Source: JADJLQ01 sp031417835 (GTDB taxonomy: Bacteria > Bacteroidota > Bacteroidia > Chitinophagales > Saprospiraceae). Taken from it: a stretch of DNA of 64,000 nucleotides. Below are positions 53,918 through 63,978 of the stretch, piece by piece (positions within the stretch are counted from its first letter, which is position 1; the number at the start of each line of letters is the position of its first letter). The notes under the pieces are model-generated. The model worked only from the letters and a program-made list of their open reading frames with translations, was not told the origin of the DNA and did not search any database. The stretch spans positions 4,217-68,216 of the forward strand of contig JANOWJ010000166.1 of assembly GCA_031417835.1 (NCBI GenBank), written 5' to 3'. A program made the position numbers and the translations under genes.

Positions 53918-54724
53918 TTAAGAGGTTGTGGAGGCAGGGATAGTCGTAGAATCTTTTGGAGGATTCCTACCTATAAATGGGTGTTGTTCAAGATCTACAA
54001 CCTGACCGCTGATGGGGCCACTTTCATCCGCGAGCCAATACACTGCTGCTGCCGCAATCTCTGACGGCATAAGAATCCTTCCGGATGGTGCATATACTGA
54101 GGGGATATCTCTATACCAATCATCTGCTAACCCTTGATCCCTTTTTCGACTGACTTCATTTTCAGTGAGCACCCATCCTGGATTGATTTGATTCACTCGG
54201 ATACCATGCTCTCGATGCAGACTATCTCCAAGATTGCGGGTCAGCGTCATCATTGCTCCTTTGGACACACTATATGCCAAAAGATTGGGTTCACCACTGT
54301 AAGCATTTACTGATCCTATATTTAATACACAGCCTCGAGCCTGAGTGAGATAGGGTAGGGCTGCTTGTATCAATGCATATGGAGCTAGCGTATTTATTTC
54401 CAGGACTCGCCTGAATAATGCAAGATCAGTATTATTAATGTTTGACGAAACTACAAGTGCTGCATTGTTTACTACCGCATCTAGTTTTCCAAATCGGGAA
54501 ATTGCTAGATTCACCAGTTGGGGTATAGTGGATTCAGTCAGGAGATTAGCGATTAATAAAGCCACGCAATTTTTGGGTAAATCTTGGAGCAATGATTCAC
54601 CGGCTTCTTGCTCTAGTCCATGCAGCACCACTTGAGCACCTTCTTCGACACATCGGATAGCTATAGCTTTTCCTATCCCTGTAGTACTGCCCGTGACTAT
54701 AATGACTTTATCCCTTAATCGCAT
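53918..54724 (-). CDS. Short-chain dehydrogenase/reductase (SDR)
   Basis: A 268-aa classical SDR. The cofactor motif is TGSTTGIGKA, the NNAA motif is VNNAALV, and the catalytic residues are Ser in LNIGSVNAYSG and YSVSK (Tyr-x-x-x-Lys). The absence of a basic residue directly after the glycine motif and the acidic context suggest NAD rather than NADP, but weakly. It is third in the operon, between the MDR (52 bp upstream) and the epimerase (11 bp downstream), and probably oxidises a sugar or sugar-acid hydroxyl. Confidence 0.9.
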   Translation of the reverse strand: MRLRDKVIIVTGSTTGIGKAIAIRCVEEGAQVVLHGLEQEAGESLLQDLPKNCVALLIANLLTESTIPQLVNLAISRFGKLDAVVNNAALVVSSNINNTDLALFRRVLEINTLAPYALIQAALPYLTQARGCVLNIGSVNAYSGEPNLLAYSVSKGAMMTLTRNLGDSLHREHGIRVNQINPGWVLTENEVSRKRDQGLADDWYRDIPSVYAPSGRILMPSEIAAAAVYWLADESGPISGQVVDLEQHPFIGRNPPKDSTTIPASTTS

Positions 54725-54776
54725 GGGTACAGGTTTTGAATATTTTTCGAGTCCATTAGTTTATGGGAAAATTTAT

Positions 54777-55805
54777 TTAACCAGGACGCAATACACTTTT
54801 CACAACTTCGCGATTGTGCATTTTTTCAAACGCATCGTGCCACTCTGTGACTGGCCATATACCCCCGATGATCGGTCGCACATCCAGTTGACCACTTGCC
54901 ATCATTGCGATGACTCGTTCCCATATTGGCCAGTTGTGGCTAAAACTTCCTTGGAGCGTCACGTTTTTCTGCACGATTGGATCTAATGAAAAATTCTGTG
55001 GTTGTCGACCCCAGCCTACTTTGGTGATATGCCCCTTGGGTCTGACCCACTCCATAGCGAGTTTTAAAGTCTCGCTGATCCCGGCTGCATCTATGACGCA
55101 GTCTACTCCCAATCCATCTCGTTGAGTAGCCCAGCCATGAGCATCACCGGCTATAATATCGCATCCATAATTTTCTTTAGCTATGGTCAATCGATGAAGA
55201 TCATTAGCAAGACCTACTAAGCCTACCTCTGCTCCGCAGAGTTTAGCCATAGCAGCACATAAGATCCCTATGGTGCCTGGACCGATGACGAGGACTCTAT
55301 CTCCTGGTTTGATCCTGGAATTTTCTACGACTGCATTGAATGCGACGCAACAGGGTTCGGTCAAACAAGCTTGCTCAAATCCAAGATGATCAGGTACCTT
55401 ATGCAAGCATCTGGCCGGTACCCGCACATATCTGGTCATGGCTCCATCTACCCCGTATCCAAAACCCTTGCGAGTAGGGTCTAAATTGTAAAATCCGACT
55501 TTAGACATCGGGTTGGCAGTATTGATCACAGCGGCTGTTTCACTGACTACCCGATCACCTTCTTTCCATTCTTTTACTCGGATACCAGTTTCTACAATAT
55601 GTCCACCAAATTCGTGGCCCAATACTATGGGATAATTGACCGGCCAGCTGTGATCAGAAGTCCATTGATGTAGATCACTTCCACAAACACCTACATTGGC
55701 TACTTCCAGCAAGACATCCTCTTCTCCTATACTGGGTCGATCTAATTCTCGTATTTCAACCGATCCTTTTACCGGAGAATAATTAACAACAGCGGCTGAT
55801 TTCAT
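54777..55805 (-). CDS. Medium-chain zinc-type alcohol/sugar dehydrogenase
   Basis: A 342-aa MDR-family dehydrogenase of the sorbitol/threonine dehydrogenase type. Catalytic zinc ligands are in VGVCGSDLHQW and LGHEFGGH with the Glu of TEPCC, and the Rossmann motif is VLVIGPGTIGILCAAMAKLCGAE. In the structural-zinc lobe (VINTANPMSKVGFYNLD) the four family cysteines are replaced by Asn, Asn, Ser and Asp. It is 30 bp downstream of the HPS-like gene. The family oxidises polyols or sugar acids with NAD; the actual substrate is unknown. Confidence 0.88.
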   Translation of the reverse strand: MKSAAVVNYSPVKGSVEIRELDRPSIGEEDVLLEVANVGVCGSDLHQWTSDHSWPVNYPIVLGHEFGGHIVETGIRVKEWKEGDRVVSETAAVINTANPMSKVGFYNLDPTRKGFGYGVDGAMTRYVRVPARCLHKVPDHLGFEQACLTEPCCVAFNAVVENSRIKPGDRVLVIGPGTIGILCAAMAKLCGAEVGLVGLANDLHRLTIAKENYGCDIIAGDAHGWATQRDGLGVDCVIDAAGISETLKLAMEWVRPKGHITKVGWGRQPQNFSLDPIVQKNVTLQGSFSHNWPIWERVIAMMASGQLDVRPIIGGIWPVTEWHDAFEKMHNREVVKSVLRPG

Positions 55806-55835
55806 ATTTGATTTTTTTTATTCATTATGGTGAGA

Positions 55836-56525
<690 letters not shown>

Positions 56526-56544
56526 ATACTGAGCCTGGTTATAT

Positions 56545-57111
56545 TTATGATTTTTTATTCAACTTGTTCATTGCCAATTCGATACCCCCTAATGCAAACT
56601 CTAAGATGCCTTCTGACCCTTTTAAAAACAAGGGGTCCAAGATTTTTTTTTCTTCATTCGTCCATTTTCCCAAGACAAAATTGGATTGTTTCCCTTTTTG
56701 AAAATCATTGCCGATACCGATCCGCAATCTAGCATAAGCTTTGGATTGAATAGACTCCTGGATACTCTTTAGTCCATTATGACCTCCATCACTGCCTTCC
56801 TTTCTCAACCTGAGGGTCCCAAACGGGATGTTGAGATCATCCAATATCGCCAACACTTGAGGTGGCTCTATCTTTAATTTTTGCATCCAGAAAGCTACCG
56901 CTTTACCACTGAGATTCATATAAGTATCTGGTTTGATAAGGGTCAGAGATCGACCCTTTATTTTGATATCGCATCTCCATCCAAAGCGGTCTGAAGACCA
57001 ATTGCCATTCACCGTATGGATAAGATAGTCCAAAAGTTGAAACCCCACATTGTGTCGGGTATCTTGATATTCACTACCCGGATTGCCGAGACCTACGATA
57101 AGAAATTTCAT
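56545..57111 (-). CDS. pth: Peptidyl-tRNA hydrolase
   Basis: This enzyme cleaves the ester bond of peptidyl-tRNA released from ribosomes. The 188-aa sequence begins MKFLIVGLGNPGSEYQDTRHNVGF with the catalytic His20 and Asn10, and has PDTYMNLSGKAV and ILDDLNIPFGTLRLRKEGSDGGHNGLKSI, all family-conserved. It is divergent from the radical SAM gene. The 20-bp gap to the HPS-like gene suggests transcription through into the sugar operon. Confidence 0.97.
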   Translation of the reverse strand: MKFLIVGLGNPGSEYQDTRHNVGFQLLDYLIHTVNGNWSSDRFGWRCDIKIKGRSLTLIKPDTYMNLSGKAVAFWMQKLKIEPPQVLAILDDLNIPFGTLRLRKEGSDGGHNGLKSIQESIQSKAYARLRIGIGNDFQKGKQSNFVLGKWTNEEKKILDPLFLKGSEGILEFALGGIELAMNKLNKKS

Positions 57112-57168
57112 GCAATATGATTAATCGGACGCTAAAATAGCTATTCAGCGGGCTTTATGATAAGTTAC

Positions 57169-57176
57169 TATCTTTG
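57169..57176 (+). promoter_or_regulatory. Candidate -7 element for the radical SAM gene
   Basis: TATCTTTG matches TAnnTTTG and ends 9 bases before ATG 57186. An in-frame TTG at 57174 lies inside it and is therefore not considered the start. Confidence 0.5.
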
Positions 57177-57185
57177 ATAGTATCG

Positions 57186-58214
57186 ATGATTCGAATGGCT
57201 AAAATACAAGACTGGGGTAGAATGTTAAAGCACTTTACTATAACTAAAGGGCTTAATATAGTGCTCATTGTATCGTCCTATGTTTGGAGTAAATGGATCT
57301 CAAAACCCGTTCAATGGGGTAGACCTATCAGTATATCTTTCGAGCCTACTACCGCATGTAATCTGAGATGTCCCGAGTGCCCTAGTGGGTTAAGATCTTT
57401 TAGCAGGCCTACTGGTAATCTCAAAGTGGACTTTTTCAGATCCACCATCGAGCAATTATCTTCCACTCTGTCATCAATGATGTTTTATTTTCAGGGCGAA
57501 CCGTATATCCATCCAGAGTTTCTCGATATGGTGGCCTTTGCGGAATCCAAAGGCATATATACGATCACCTCCACCAATGGTCATTTTCTTTCAGCTGTCA
57601 ATGTAAAAAAGACGCTGGATTCGGGATTGAGCAGGCTGATCATATCAGTGGATGGTACTAGCCAAGCTACATATGAACAATACCGAAAGGAGGGAAGGTT
57701 AGAAACCGTATTGGATGGTGCCCGAAGACTCATACAAGCCAAACGTGCAGCAGGTGTAAGTCATCCATACATTATATTCCAATATCTTGTGGTACAACCA
57801 AATGAACATCAGATACCTGAAATATATACACTTGCCAAGGAGATAGGGGTAGATGAAGTGCGACTCAAAACAGCCCAATTATATGACTTTAAAGACGGAA
57901 ATACACTTATGCCTAAAAATGAAAAGTACAGCAGATACAAACAAGATCGAGACGGCACTTATAAGATAAAAAATGCACTTGCCAATCATTGTTGGAAGCT
58001 TTGGCATGCATGCGTCATCACGTGGGATGGGATCGTAGTACCTTGTTGTTTTGATAAAGACGCGACGCATCGATTAGGCGATCTCAAATCTTCGTCATTT
58101 AATCAGATTTGGAAAGGGGAGCTTTATCACAAATTTAGGACTCAACTTTTTAAAGGGCGCAAAGAAATCGACATTTGTCAAAATTGCACGGAAGGCACTC
58201 AAATCTGGGCATAG
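57186..58214 (+). CDS. Radical SAM/SPASM-domain protein
   Basis: A radical S-adenosylmethionine enzyme. The 4Fe-4S cluster motif CNLRCPEC follows FEPTTA (Cys62, 66 and 69 counted from the TTG at 57174), and an SPASM-type C-terminus carries further cysteines (CHKL-like CWKLWHACVITWDGIVVPCC, DICQNCTEG) for extra clusters. Start ATG 57186 is used; ATG 57195 is also possible. SPASM proteins modify peptides or sugars; here there is no visible substrate peptide or partner, since the neighbours are pth (divergent) and TPR/OmpA genes. The N-terminal 45 residues contain one hydrophobic stretch. Confidence 0.87.
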   Translation: MIRMAKIQDWGRMLKHFTITKGLNIVLIVSSYVWSKWISKPVQWGRPISISFEPTTACNLRCPECPSGLRSFSRPTGNLKVDFFRSTIEQLSSTLSSMMFYFQGEPYIHPEFLDMVAFAESKGIYTITSTNGHFLSAVNVKKTLDSGLSRLIISVDGTSQATYEQYRKEGRLETVLDGARRLIQAKRAAGVSHPYIIFQYLVVQPNEHQIPEIYTLAKEIGVDEVRLKTAQLYDFKDGNTLMPKNEKYSRYKQDRDGTYKIKNALANHCWKLWHACVITWDGIVVPCCFDKDATHRLGDLKSSSFNQIWKGELYHKFRTQLFKGRKEIDICQNCTEGTQIWA

Positions 58215-58453
58215 GCAGTTTTTTATCGTAAGCATTTTGTTGAGTATTAATATTTAGGTATAAAAAATATAGCACTTTATTTCAAAAATTTGCTTATCTT
58301 TATAGGTTATAGTCGGTTTGAGTTAAAACCAGGTCCCATATAAAGAATTTTATTAATTCATAGTCAATTGGTTGACATATGTTTCGATCAAAAGATCGAT
58401 AAAAGATCATGTTATCCTCCGAAGACTATAAACCTTAAAAAAGATATATCTGT

Positions 58454-59503
58454 ATGAACGCTACAATCAACGGCCCTATTTTTCACAAATCCATTTTCCA
58501 AGGTCGGTTGGAGTTTGGTGTGGGAAAAAACATCGAAAAAGCGCTTCAGATGTACCAAATCCGGGCTGAGCAGTACTATCGCAATGAAGTGATGTTTAAA
58601 CCGGAACAGATTTTTATGATCGATCAGGGTACTATTGATATTCCAAGATTGGTAATTCAGGCTTCTGAAAAGTACTTCACCAACACCCTTAATTTACTGG
58701 ATTATATAGCTCAATTTGCCTCCGCTGGTTCTATGGGTGGATGGCTGATTGACTCTGGCAAGGTACTGCGGCATAAGATGGTAGAGCCTCAAAGTGATAA
58801 GATTGCAGTACAGGAATATATCAGAGGCAAAAAACTTATAGGGACCAAAGGCAAAGAAAAAGAAGCCATTCAGGCACTCAACCTTGCGATCGAGCGATAT
58901 GAGCGACACAGTCAAGCTTACGAGCGAAGAGGCTATATAAACTATACCCTTAAAAATTATAAAGATGCCATGGATGACTTTAACAAGAGTCTTCAGTTTG
59001 ATGAGCATAATGCTTTGGCGTATTTCGGCAGGGCGCAGGTATATCTGCATCAGGATAATATCCGTATGACGATAGAAAACCTTGGTCTAACCATTCAAAA
59101 GTCATTGGCTTTGCAGATGGTCCATTGGCAAGCTAGGTACCAAAAAGGGGAGATACATTATAACCTCAAAGAATTTAAAGAAGCAGCTTTTGAATTAAAG
59201 CTTTTTTCTGAACGAGTTTTTGATCCCTCAGATATCAATTTCACTAAAAAAAGGGAAGCAGCCTATATGTATGGTAAAATTCTAATGGAACAAGAACATT
59301 TTGAAGAAGCTGCTGGCCGATTTAATGCTGCAATAAGTGCATGGGATGAAGATGTCAAAGGCTCTAAAATATCCAAAGCAGATATATTGCTACAACGTGG
59401 GTTAGCTAAAAAACTCGCAGGAAAAAATGGTTTTATGGCCGATGTCAAGGAGGCAGCTACGCTCGGAAATAAAGAAGCGCAAAAAATGCTCCAGTCTAAA
59501 TAA
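58454..59503 (+). CDS. TPR-repeat protein, cytoplasmic
   Basis: The 349-aa protein has no signal peptide. Residues 1-110 are of unknown fold (HKSIFQGRLEFGVGKNIEKALQMYQIRAEQYYRNEVMFKPEQIFMI). From about 115 to 345 there are tetratricopeptide repeats (AIQALNLAIERYERHSQAYERRGYINYTLKNYKDAMDDFNKSLQFDEHN and two more units). The upstream 239 bp holds no gene. It precedes the OmpA gene by 26 bp and may be its operon partner. Function is not assignable beyond protein-protein interaction. Confidence 0.75.
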   Translation: MNATINGPIFHKSIFQGRLEFGVGKNIEKALQMYQIRAEQYYRNEVMFKPEQIFMIDQGTIDIPRLVIQASEKYFTNTLNLLDYIAQFASAGSMGGWLIDSGKVLRHKMVEPQSDKIAVQEYIRGKKLIGTKGKEKEAIQALNLAIERYERHSQAYERRGYINYTLKNYKDAMDDFNKSLQFDEHNALAYFGRAQVYLHQDNIRMTIENLGLTIQKSLALQMVHWQARYQKGEIHYNLKEFKEAAFELKLFSERVFDPSDINFTKKREAAYMYGKILMEQEHFEEAAGRFNAAISAWDEDVKGSKISKADILLQRGLAKKLAGKNGFMADVKEAATLGNKEAQKMLQSK

Positions 59504-59529
59504 ACGGCGGTCACAATTCTGATATTCAT

Positions 59530-61461
59530 TTGAATCGTATTAATAAATTCAATATTGTTGTCATCGTTATTAGATTTCTGATAACCGTTTTAATCTTCCT
59601 TCCTATAATAGGATCTGGACAAGTAAGTCCTAAAGCAATAAAAAACTTTCAAAAAGCCCAAAAAGAGCTGGCTGAATCAAAGTCAGAATCAGCGGTGCAA
59701 TATCTGGAAAAGGCATTAACTACGGATCCGGATTATAAAGAAGCACATCTGGCATTATATCAGATCCACCTCACTTATAATCGAGGCGAAAAGGCATTGC
59801 ATCACATCAGTGCTGCTGCAAAACTCATAGGAAAAGGCCAACCAAATCTTTTATACAATTCCGGTAAACTTGCTCTGCAAATTGGTCAATATCAGAAAGC
59901 CCAGACCTACCTGGATCAATATCTTGAGCTGAGCAAGGATAGCATTACGAGGAATATTGCCCGGCGGTATATCCATACGATACAGTATGCCTTGCAAGGT
60001 ATGACTCGGTCAGTGATTTATGATCCTAAGCCTTTAGGATCAGCCATCAATACCGATGCTTCAGAATATTTGCCGTCAGTAAATGCATCTAATCTCACGA
60101 TGCTGTTTACAAGAAGGTTCCGCAACCAGGAAGACTTATGGGTGGCTTCGCGACCTCATGTCGATTCTAGTTGGATACATACTAAGCCCTGGTCTCAAAA
60201 TACAGTCAACAATGAGGGTGCACATGTCATCAGCGCCGACGGCAAGACGATCGTGTTTACCCGGTGTGAAGGACCTGATGGCTACGGGAGTTGTGATCTA
60301 TATAGCTCAGCGCTCATAAAGGGTGTCTGGTCTAAGCCTTTAAATATGGGCTCTGTGATCAATACCAGGTATTGGGAAAGCCAACCTAGCTTAAGTGCTA
60401 ATGGTCGGCTGCTCTATTTTGTATCTGATAGACCGGGTGGTATCGGGGGCTTTGACATCTGGTGGAGCTCTAAATCCACACGAGGGTGGAGTCGTCCAAG
60501 ACCAGCATCTACCACAATCAATACTCCTTTTCATGAATTATCCCCTTCCCTGCATCCGGATGGAATACACTTATATCTGAGATCAGATGGGTGGACAGGC
60601 TATGGATCCTTGGATCTATTTGTTGCCACAAAACAATCGGATGGTACATGGAGTATACCTGTCAATCTGGGGTATCCGATCAATGACCACCAGGATCAAG
60701 GAGCTATGGTCGTCACATTGGATGGCAAGTATGGCATACTATCTGATCAAAAAATAAGCCTTCAAAATCAACTCTTGTCCAGTGATCTGGTTTCGTTTCT
60801 ATTGCCAGAGAACGTTCAAGCGCTACCATGCATGTTTCTATCGGGTCAAGTCATGGTATCAGGGTCTGGCCTGCCCATTCCAGATGCCAGGATAGCAGTA
60901 TACAATGCTGCCGGGACCGCGAGTATTGACACGATATACGCTGATCGTGAAGGTGAGTTTTTAATGGTCTTACCGCGAGATCAGACGGTTCAATTGATCT
61001 GTCAGGCCGATAGTTTTGACTTTTATTCTGATCGGATTTATACCTCTCCCGATGCCGCGGGTATTTATAAATATGATGTACATCTTACTAGGGTCATAAG
61101 CAAAGAGGACATACGTATTGGTCAACCGATAGTATTAAAGAATGTCTTATTCGAATTTGGAACCTCCATCTTTGTCAAAGGGGCTGAGCATGAATTAAAT
61201 GTACTGCAACAGTTTTTATCAGCCAATCCGACCCTACATGCATCTATAGAAGGACATACCGATAATGTAGGAAGTCCGGATCGTAATCAGATATTATCGG
61301 TCGATCGTGCAAAAGCGGTCTTCGATTATTTGATCGGACATAAGGTAGCTGCAGTTCGGCTCAATTATCGCGGATTTGGTGACACTAAGCCGTTGGTAGC
61401 GAATGAAAATGAGGCATTACGAGCTGTCAATCGAAGAGTCGAAATCCACCTTTCAAAGTGA
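59530..61461 (+). CDS. TPR/PD40/OmpA-domain outer-membrane protein
   Basis: A 643-aa protein with a signal peptide (VIRFLITVLIFLPIIGSGQ), TPR helices (about 30-155), PD40 propeller repeats (SADGKTIVFTRCEGPDGYGSCDLYSS and SANGRLLYFVSDRPGGIGGFDIWWSS), a carboxypeptidase-regulatory-like Ig fold (SGQVMVSGSGLPIPDARIAVYNAAG) and a C-terminal OmpA domain (SIEGHTDNVGSPDRNQILSVDRAKAVFDYL, NRRVEIHL). This is the full PorE/OmpA layout of Bacteroidota. The only start at the N-terminus is TTG 59530. It parallels 41338-43482, so two such proteins are encoded here. Confidence 0.85.
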   Translation: MNRINKFNIVVIVIRFLITVLIFLPIIGSGQVSPKAIKNFQKAQKELAESKSESAVQYLEKALTTDPDYKEAHLALYQIHLTYNRGEKALHHISAAAKLIGKGQPNLLYNSGKLALQIGQYQKAQTYLDQYLELSKDSITRNIARRYIHTIQYALQGMTRSVIYDPKPLGSAINTDASEYLPSVNASNLTMLFTRRFRNQEDLWVASRPHVDSSWIHTKPWSQNTVNNEGAHVISADGKTIVFTRCEGPDGYGSCDLYSSALIKGVWSKPLNMGSVINTRYWESQPSLSANGRLLYFVSDRPGGIGGFDIWWSSKSTRGWSRPRPASTTINTPFHELSPSLHPDGIHLYLRSDGWTGYGSLDLFVATKQSDGTWSIPVNLGYPINDHQDQGAMVVTLDGKYGILSDQKISLQNQLLSSDLVSFLLPENVQALPCMFLSGQVMVSGSGLPIPDARIAVYNAAGTASIDTIYADREGEFLMVLPRDQTVQLICQADSFDFYSDRIYTSPDAAGIYKYDVHLTRVISKEDIRIGQPIVLKNVLFEFGTSIFVKGAEHELNVLQQFLSANPTLHASIEGHTDNVGSPDRNQILSVDRAKAVFDYLIGHKVAAVRLNYRGFGDTKPLVANENEALRAVNRRVEIHLSK

Positions 61462-61479
61462 TACCTTTACGCCACAGAT

Positions 61480-62880
61480 ATGGGTAAAACAAAATTGATC
61501 AATGTGCCATCGGTACAGATCGTAGATATAGGAGATCAGGGCATGGGGATAGGCAAGGATGCTGAAGGCAAAGTATACCTTATTCTGGACGCGGTACCTG
61601 GTGACATCATGGACATCGAAGTCAAAATGCGTCGTAGCCGTGTTTCTTATGCCCGACCCATACTTCGCACGAAAGATTCCACATGGCGCCAAGATCCATT
61701 TTGTCAACATTTTGGAGTTTGCGGTGGATGTAAGTGGCAGCACATGGCTTATCAAGGACAATTAGAATATAAGCAAAAGAATGTTTTTGATGCTTTGACC
61801 CGGATAGGAGGAATAGTGCAGCCTGTCATCAGACCCATCCAGGGCGTGACGGAAGATCGTTATTATCGAAACAAGCTCGATTTTAGTTTTGGAAACCGTA
61901 AATGGCTCGACTCGTCTGAATTGGACCAAACTGAAGAAATAAATAAAAACGCCTTAGGATTTCACCGCCCGGGTTCATTCGAAAAAATCGTCGATATCCA
62001 GCATTGTTATTTACAAGCTGATCCGAGCAATGCCATTAGAAATTTTATCCGCTCTTATGCTTTCGATCAACATTTTACTTTTTATGATGTAAAACTTCAC
62101 ACAGGCCTTTTACGAAACCTGATCATTCGCACTGCGCTGGATGGGAGTACCATGGTCACGATCGTATTTGGTGAAGATCTACCTGATCAAATACTAATGC
62201 TGAATCATGCTATCACCAAAGCGTATCCTTCGATTACTTTATATAACATCATCAATCTTAAACATAATGATACGATCTTTGATCAGGCACTACATCTGAT
62301 CCAGGGGGCAGGTTATTTGATAGAGACCTTGGGTCACTTAAAATGTAAAGTAGGTCCTAAATCATTTTTTCAGACCAATTCCCTACAAGCAGGTAGACTT
62401 TATCGATTCATTGAAGAGTTTGCAGAGCTCCAGGGTCATGAAACCGTTTTTGATCTTTATTCAGGTACTGGTACTATCGGGTTGTTTTTAGCCCATAAGG
62501 CAAAAAGCATTATTGGAGTGGAAGAAGTCAGGGAAGCCGTAGAAGATGCAAATATAAATGCGTCATTAAATCTAATCTCTAATGCAGTATTCCATACCGG
62601 GGATGTGAAAAAGATGTTGCAAGAGGGATTATTATCTGATGCGGGTCCCGACGACCTGATCATTCTGGATCCTCCACGGGCTGGTCTACATCAGGATGCG
62701 ATCCCTATTTTATTGACTTCGGGGGTCAGGCGGATCGTATATGTGAGTTGTAATCCAGCGACCCAAGCCCGAGACCTTAAACTGTTGTCTTCAGCCTATC
62801 GTCATGTGATGAGTCAACCGGTAGATATGTTCCCTCATACCGCTCACATCGAAAACGTAACTTTACTTCACCTTATTTAA
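61480..62880 (+). CDS. rlmD: 23S rRNA (uracil1939-C5)-methyltransferase
   Basis: A TrmA/RlmD-family tRNA/rRNA uracil methyltransferase. A TRAM domain opens the protein, followed by the 4Fe-4S cluster cysteines Cys75, Cys81 and Cys84 (QHFGVCGGCKWQH) and a later Cys at about residue 171. SAM motif I is FDLYSGTGTIGLFLA and the nucleophilic Cys424 is in YVSCNPATQARDL. At 466 aa it is typical. TRAM plus this cysteine set fits RlmD better than RumB or TrmA. It is followed after 6 bp by a hypothetical gene. Confidence 0.9.
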   Translation: MGKTKLINVPSVQIVDIGDQGMGIGKDAEGKVYLILDAVPGDIMDIEVKMRRSRVSYARPILRTKDSTWRQDPFCQHFGVCGGCKWQHMAYQGQLEYKQKNVFDALTRIGGIVQPVIRPIQGVTEDRYYRNKLDFSFGNRKWLDSSELDQTEEINKNALGFHRPGSFEKIVDIQHCYLQADPSNAIRNFIRSYAFDQHFTFYDVKLHTGLLRNLIIRTALDGSTMVTIVFGEDLPDQILMLNHAITKAYPSITLYNIINLKHNDTIFDQALHLIQGAGYLIETLGHLKCKVGPKSFFQTNSLQAGRLYRFIEEFAELQGHETVFDLYSGTGTIGLFLAHKAKSIIGVEEVREAVEDANINASLNLISNAVFHTGDVKKMLQEGLLSDAGPDDLIILDPPRAGLHQDAIPILLTSGVRRIVYVSCNPATQARDLKLLSSAYRHVMSQPVDMFPHTAHIENVTLLHLI

Positions 62881-62886
62881 TCAACT

Positions 62887-63249
62887 ATGCAACTGAGTGC
62901 AGAAAAATTTTTATTCCTCCAGGAAGAGCTCAAACTTTATCGCAATGCCATGAATGAAGCATTGAAGATTATCCTGGACAAAGGCGTGACTGAATACCCA
63001 ATTTTTATAGCGCATCAAGACACATTTGAGGCCGGCATACCGATCATCAATCGATATCAAGTAAAAGGCAATTGGAATATTAACGTTTCATCGTTAGAGG
63101 AATTTGTGCAGAAAAAACTAATAGCATCTCATAAGGTTAAGCCATTTAAGCTGTCTTATAAACCAATTGAAGATTACATCTGTTTTTTTGTACTGAGTGA
63201 ATTGGGAGCTCAATTCATATTTTTACCCAGAGTTTCACCTGGGCTATAA
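62887..63249 (+). CDS. Conserved hypothetical protein
   Basis: I do not recognise this 120-aa protein. It has no signal peptide or membrane segment, begins with a helical segment (EKFLFLQEELKLYRNAMNEALKIILDKGV) and continues with mixed alpha/beta sequence. It lies 6 bp after rlmD on the same strand and ends 123 bp before rfbA, so it is probably co-transcribed. Codon and base use resemble its neighbours, which supports a real gene. Confidence 0.65.
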   Translation: MQLSAEKFLFLQEELKLYRNAMNEALKIILDKGVTEYPIFIAHQDTFEAGIPIINRYQVKGNWNINVSSLEEFVQKKLIASHKVKPFKLSYKPIEDYICFFVLSELGAQFIFLPRVSPGL

Positions 63250-63251
63250 AA

Positions 63252-63368
63252 GTGTTATTTTGCGACCAGCATCATCCTGTAGTGACAACGTATGAAGGTG
63301 ACAATAGATATGCACTCGTGTTTGCCTCAGGAAGAATTGAACAAATAAAAGCTAAAATAAATATTTAG
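63252..63368 (+). CDS. Possible 38-aa ORF between the hypothetical gene and rfbA
   Basis: In the 123-bp gap a GTG-started frame at 63252 encodes 38 residues, including HHPVVTTYEGDNRYALVFA and a Lys-rich end, and stops with TAG at 63366-63368, four bases before the rfbA ATG. The composition looks protein-like and the spacing suits an operon. It is in a different frame from the preceding ORF and may be the end of a frameshifted gene. Evidence is weak. Confidence 0.3.
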   Translation: MLFCDQHHPVVTTYEGDNRYALVFASGRIEQIKAKINI

Positions 63369-63372
63369 GGGC

Positions 63373-63978
63373 ATGAAAGGAATCATATTAGCAGGTGGTT
63401 TGGGTACCAGATTATATCCGTTGACTCTTGCAGTAAGTAAACAGTTAATGCCGGTCTATGACAAGCCGATGATTTATTATCCATTATCCATACTGATGAT
63501 GGCTAATATCCGAGACATCTTGGTGATATCGACCAAAGAAGACTTACCTAATTTTGAAAAATTACTTAAAGACGGTTCAGAAATCGGATGCAATATCTCA
63601 TATAAAATGCAGCCTGAGCCCAATGGGTTGGCTCAGGCATTTGTATTAGGAGCTGATTTTATAGGTCAGGATGACGCCTCCTTGATCTTGGGAGATAATA
63701 TATTTTACGGAGCTGGTTTAGGTGAAATACTGGCGAGCTGCCAAAAACCAAATGGTGGAATCATATTCGCCTATCAAGTGGCTGATCCGGAGCGATATGG
63801 TGTTGTCGAATTTGATGATCAACTCAAAGCTTTATCGATTGAAGAGAAACCCATTCATGCAAAATCCAATTTTGCGGTGCCCGGGTTATATTTTTATGAT
63901 AATTCTGTCATCGATGTAGCGCGGAATCTTCAGCCTAGTCCGCGTGGAGAATATGAGATCACGGATGTAAACAAATAG
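63373..63978 (+). CDS. rfbA: Glucose-1-phosphate thymidylyltransferase, interrupted by an in-frame amber codon
   Basis: This enzyme joins dTTP and glucose 1-phosphate to start dTDP-rhamnose synthesis for surface polysaccharide. The nucleotide-binding signature GIILAGGLGTRLYPLTLAVSKQLMPVYDKPMIYYP is intact, as are LILGDNIFYG and YGVVEFD. The family continues to about 290 aa, but here TAG at 63976-63978 stops translation at residue 201, in the conserved ITDVN motif. The frame then reads on as YLQKGDL, the expected family continuation, up to the window end. A single change (for example GAG or AAG to TAG) would explain it. A sequencing error near the contig edge is equally possible. Confidence 0.9.
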   Translation: MKGIILAGGLGTRLYPLTLAVSKQLMPVYDKPMIYYPLSILMMANIRDILVISTKEDLPNFEKLLKDGSEIGCNISYKMQPEPNGLAQAFVLGADFIGQDDASLILGDNIFYGAGLGEILASCQKPNGGIIFAYQVADPERYGVVEFDDQLKALSIEEKPIHAKSNFAVPGLYFYDNSVIDVARNLQPSPRGEYEITDVNK

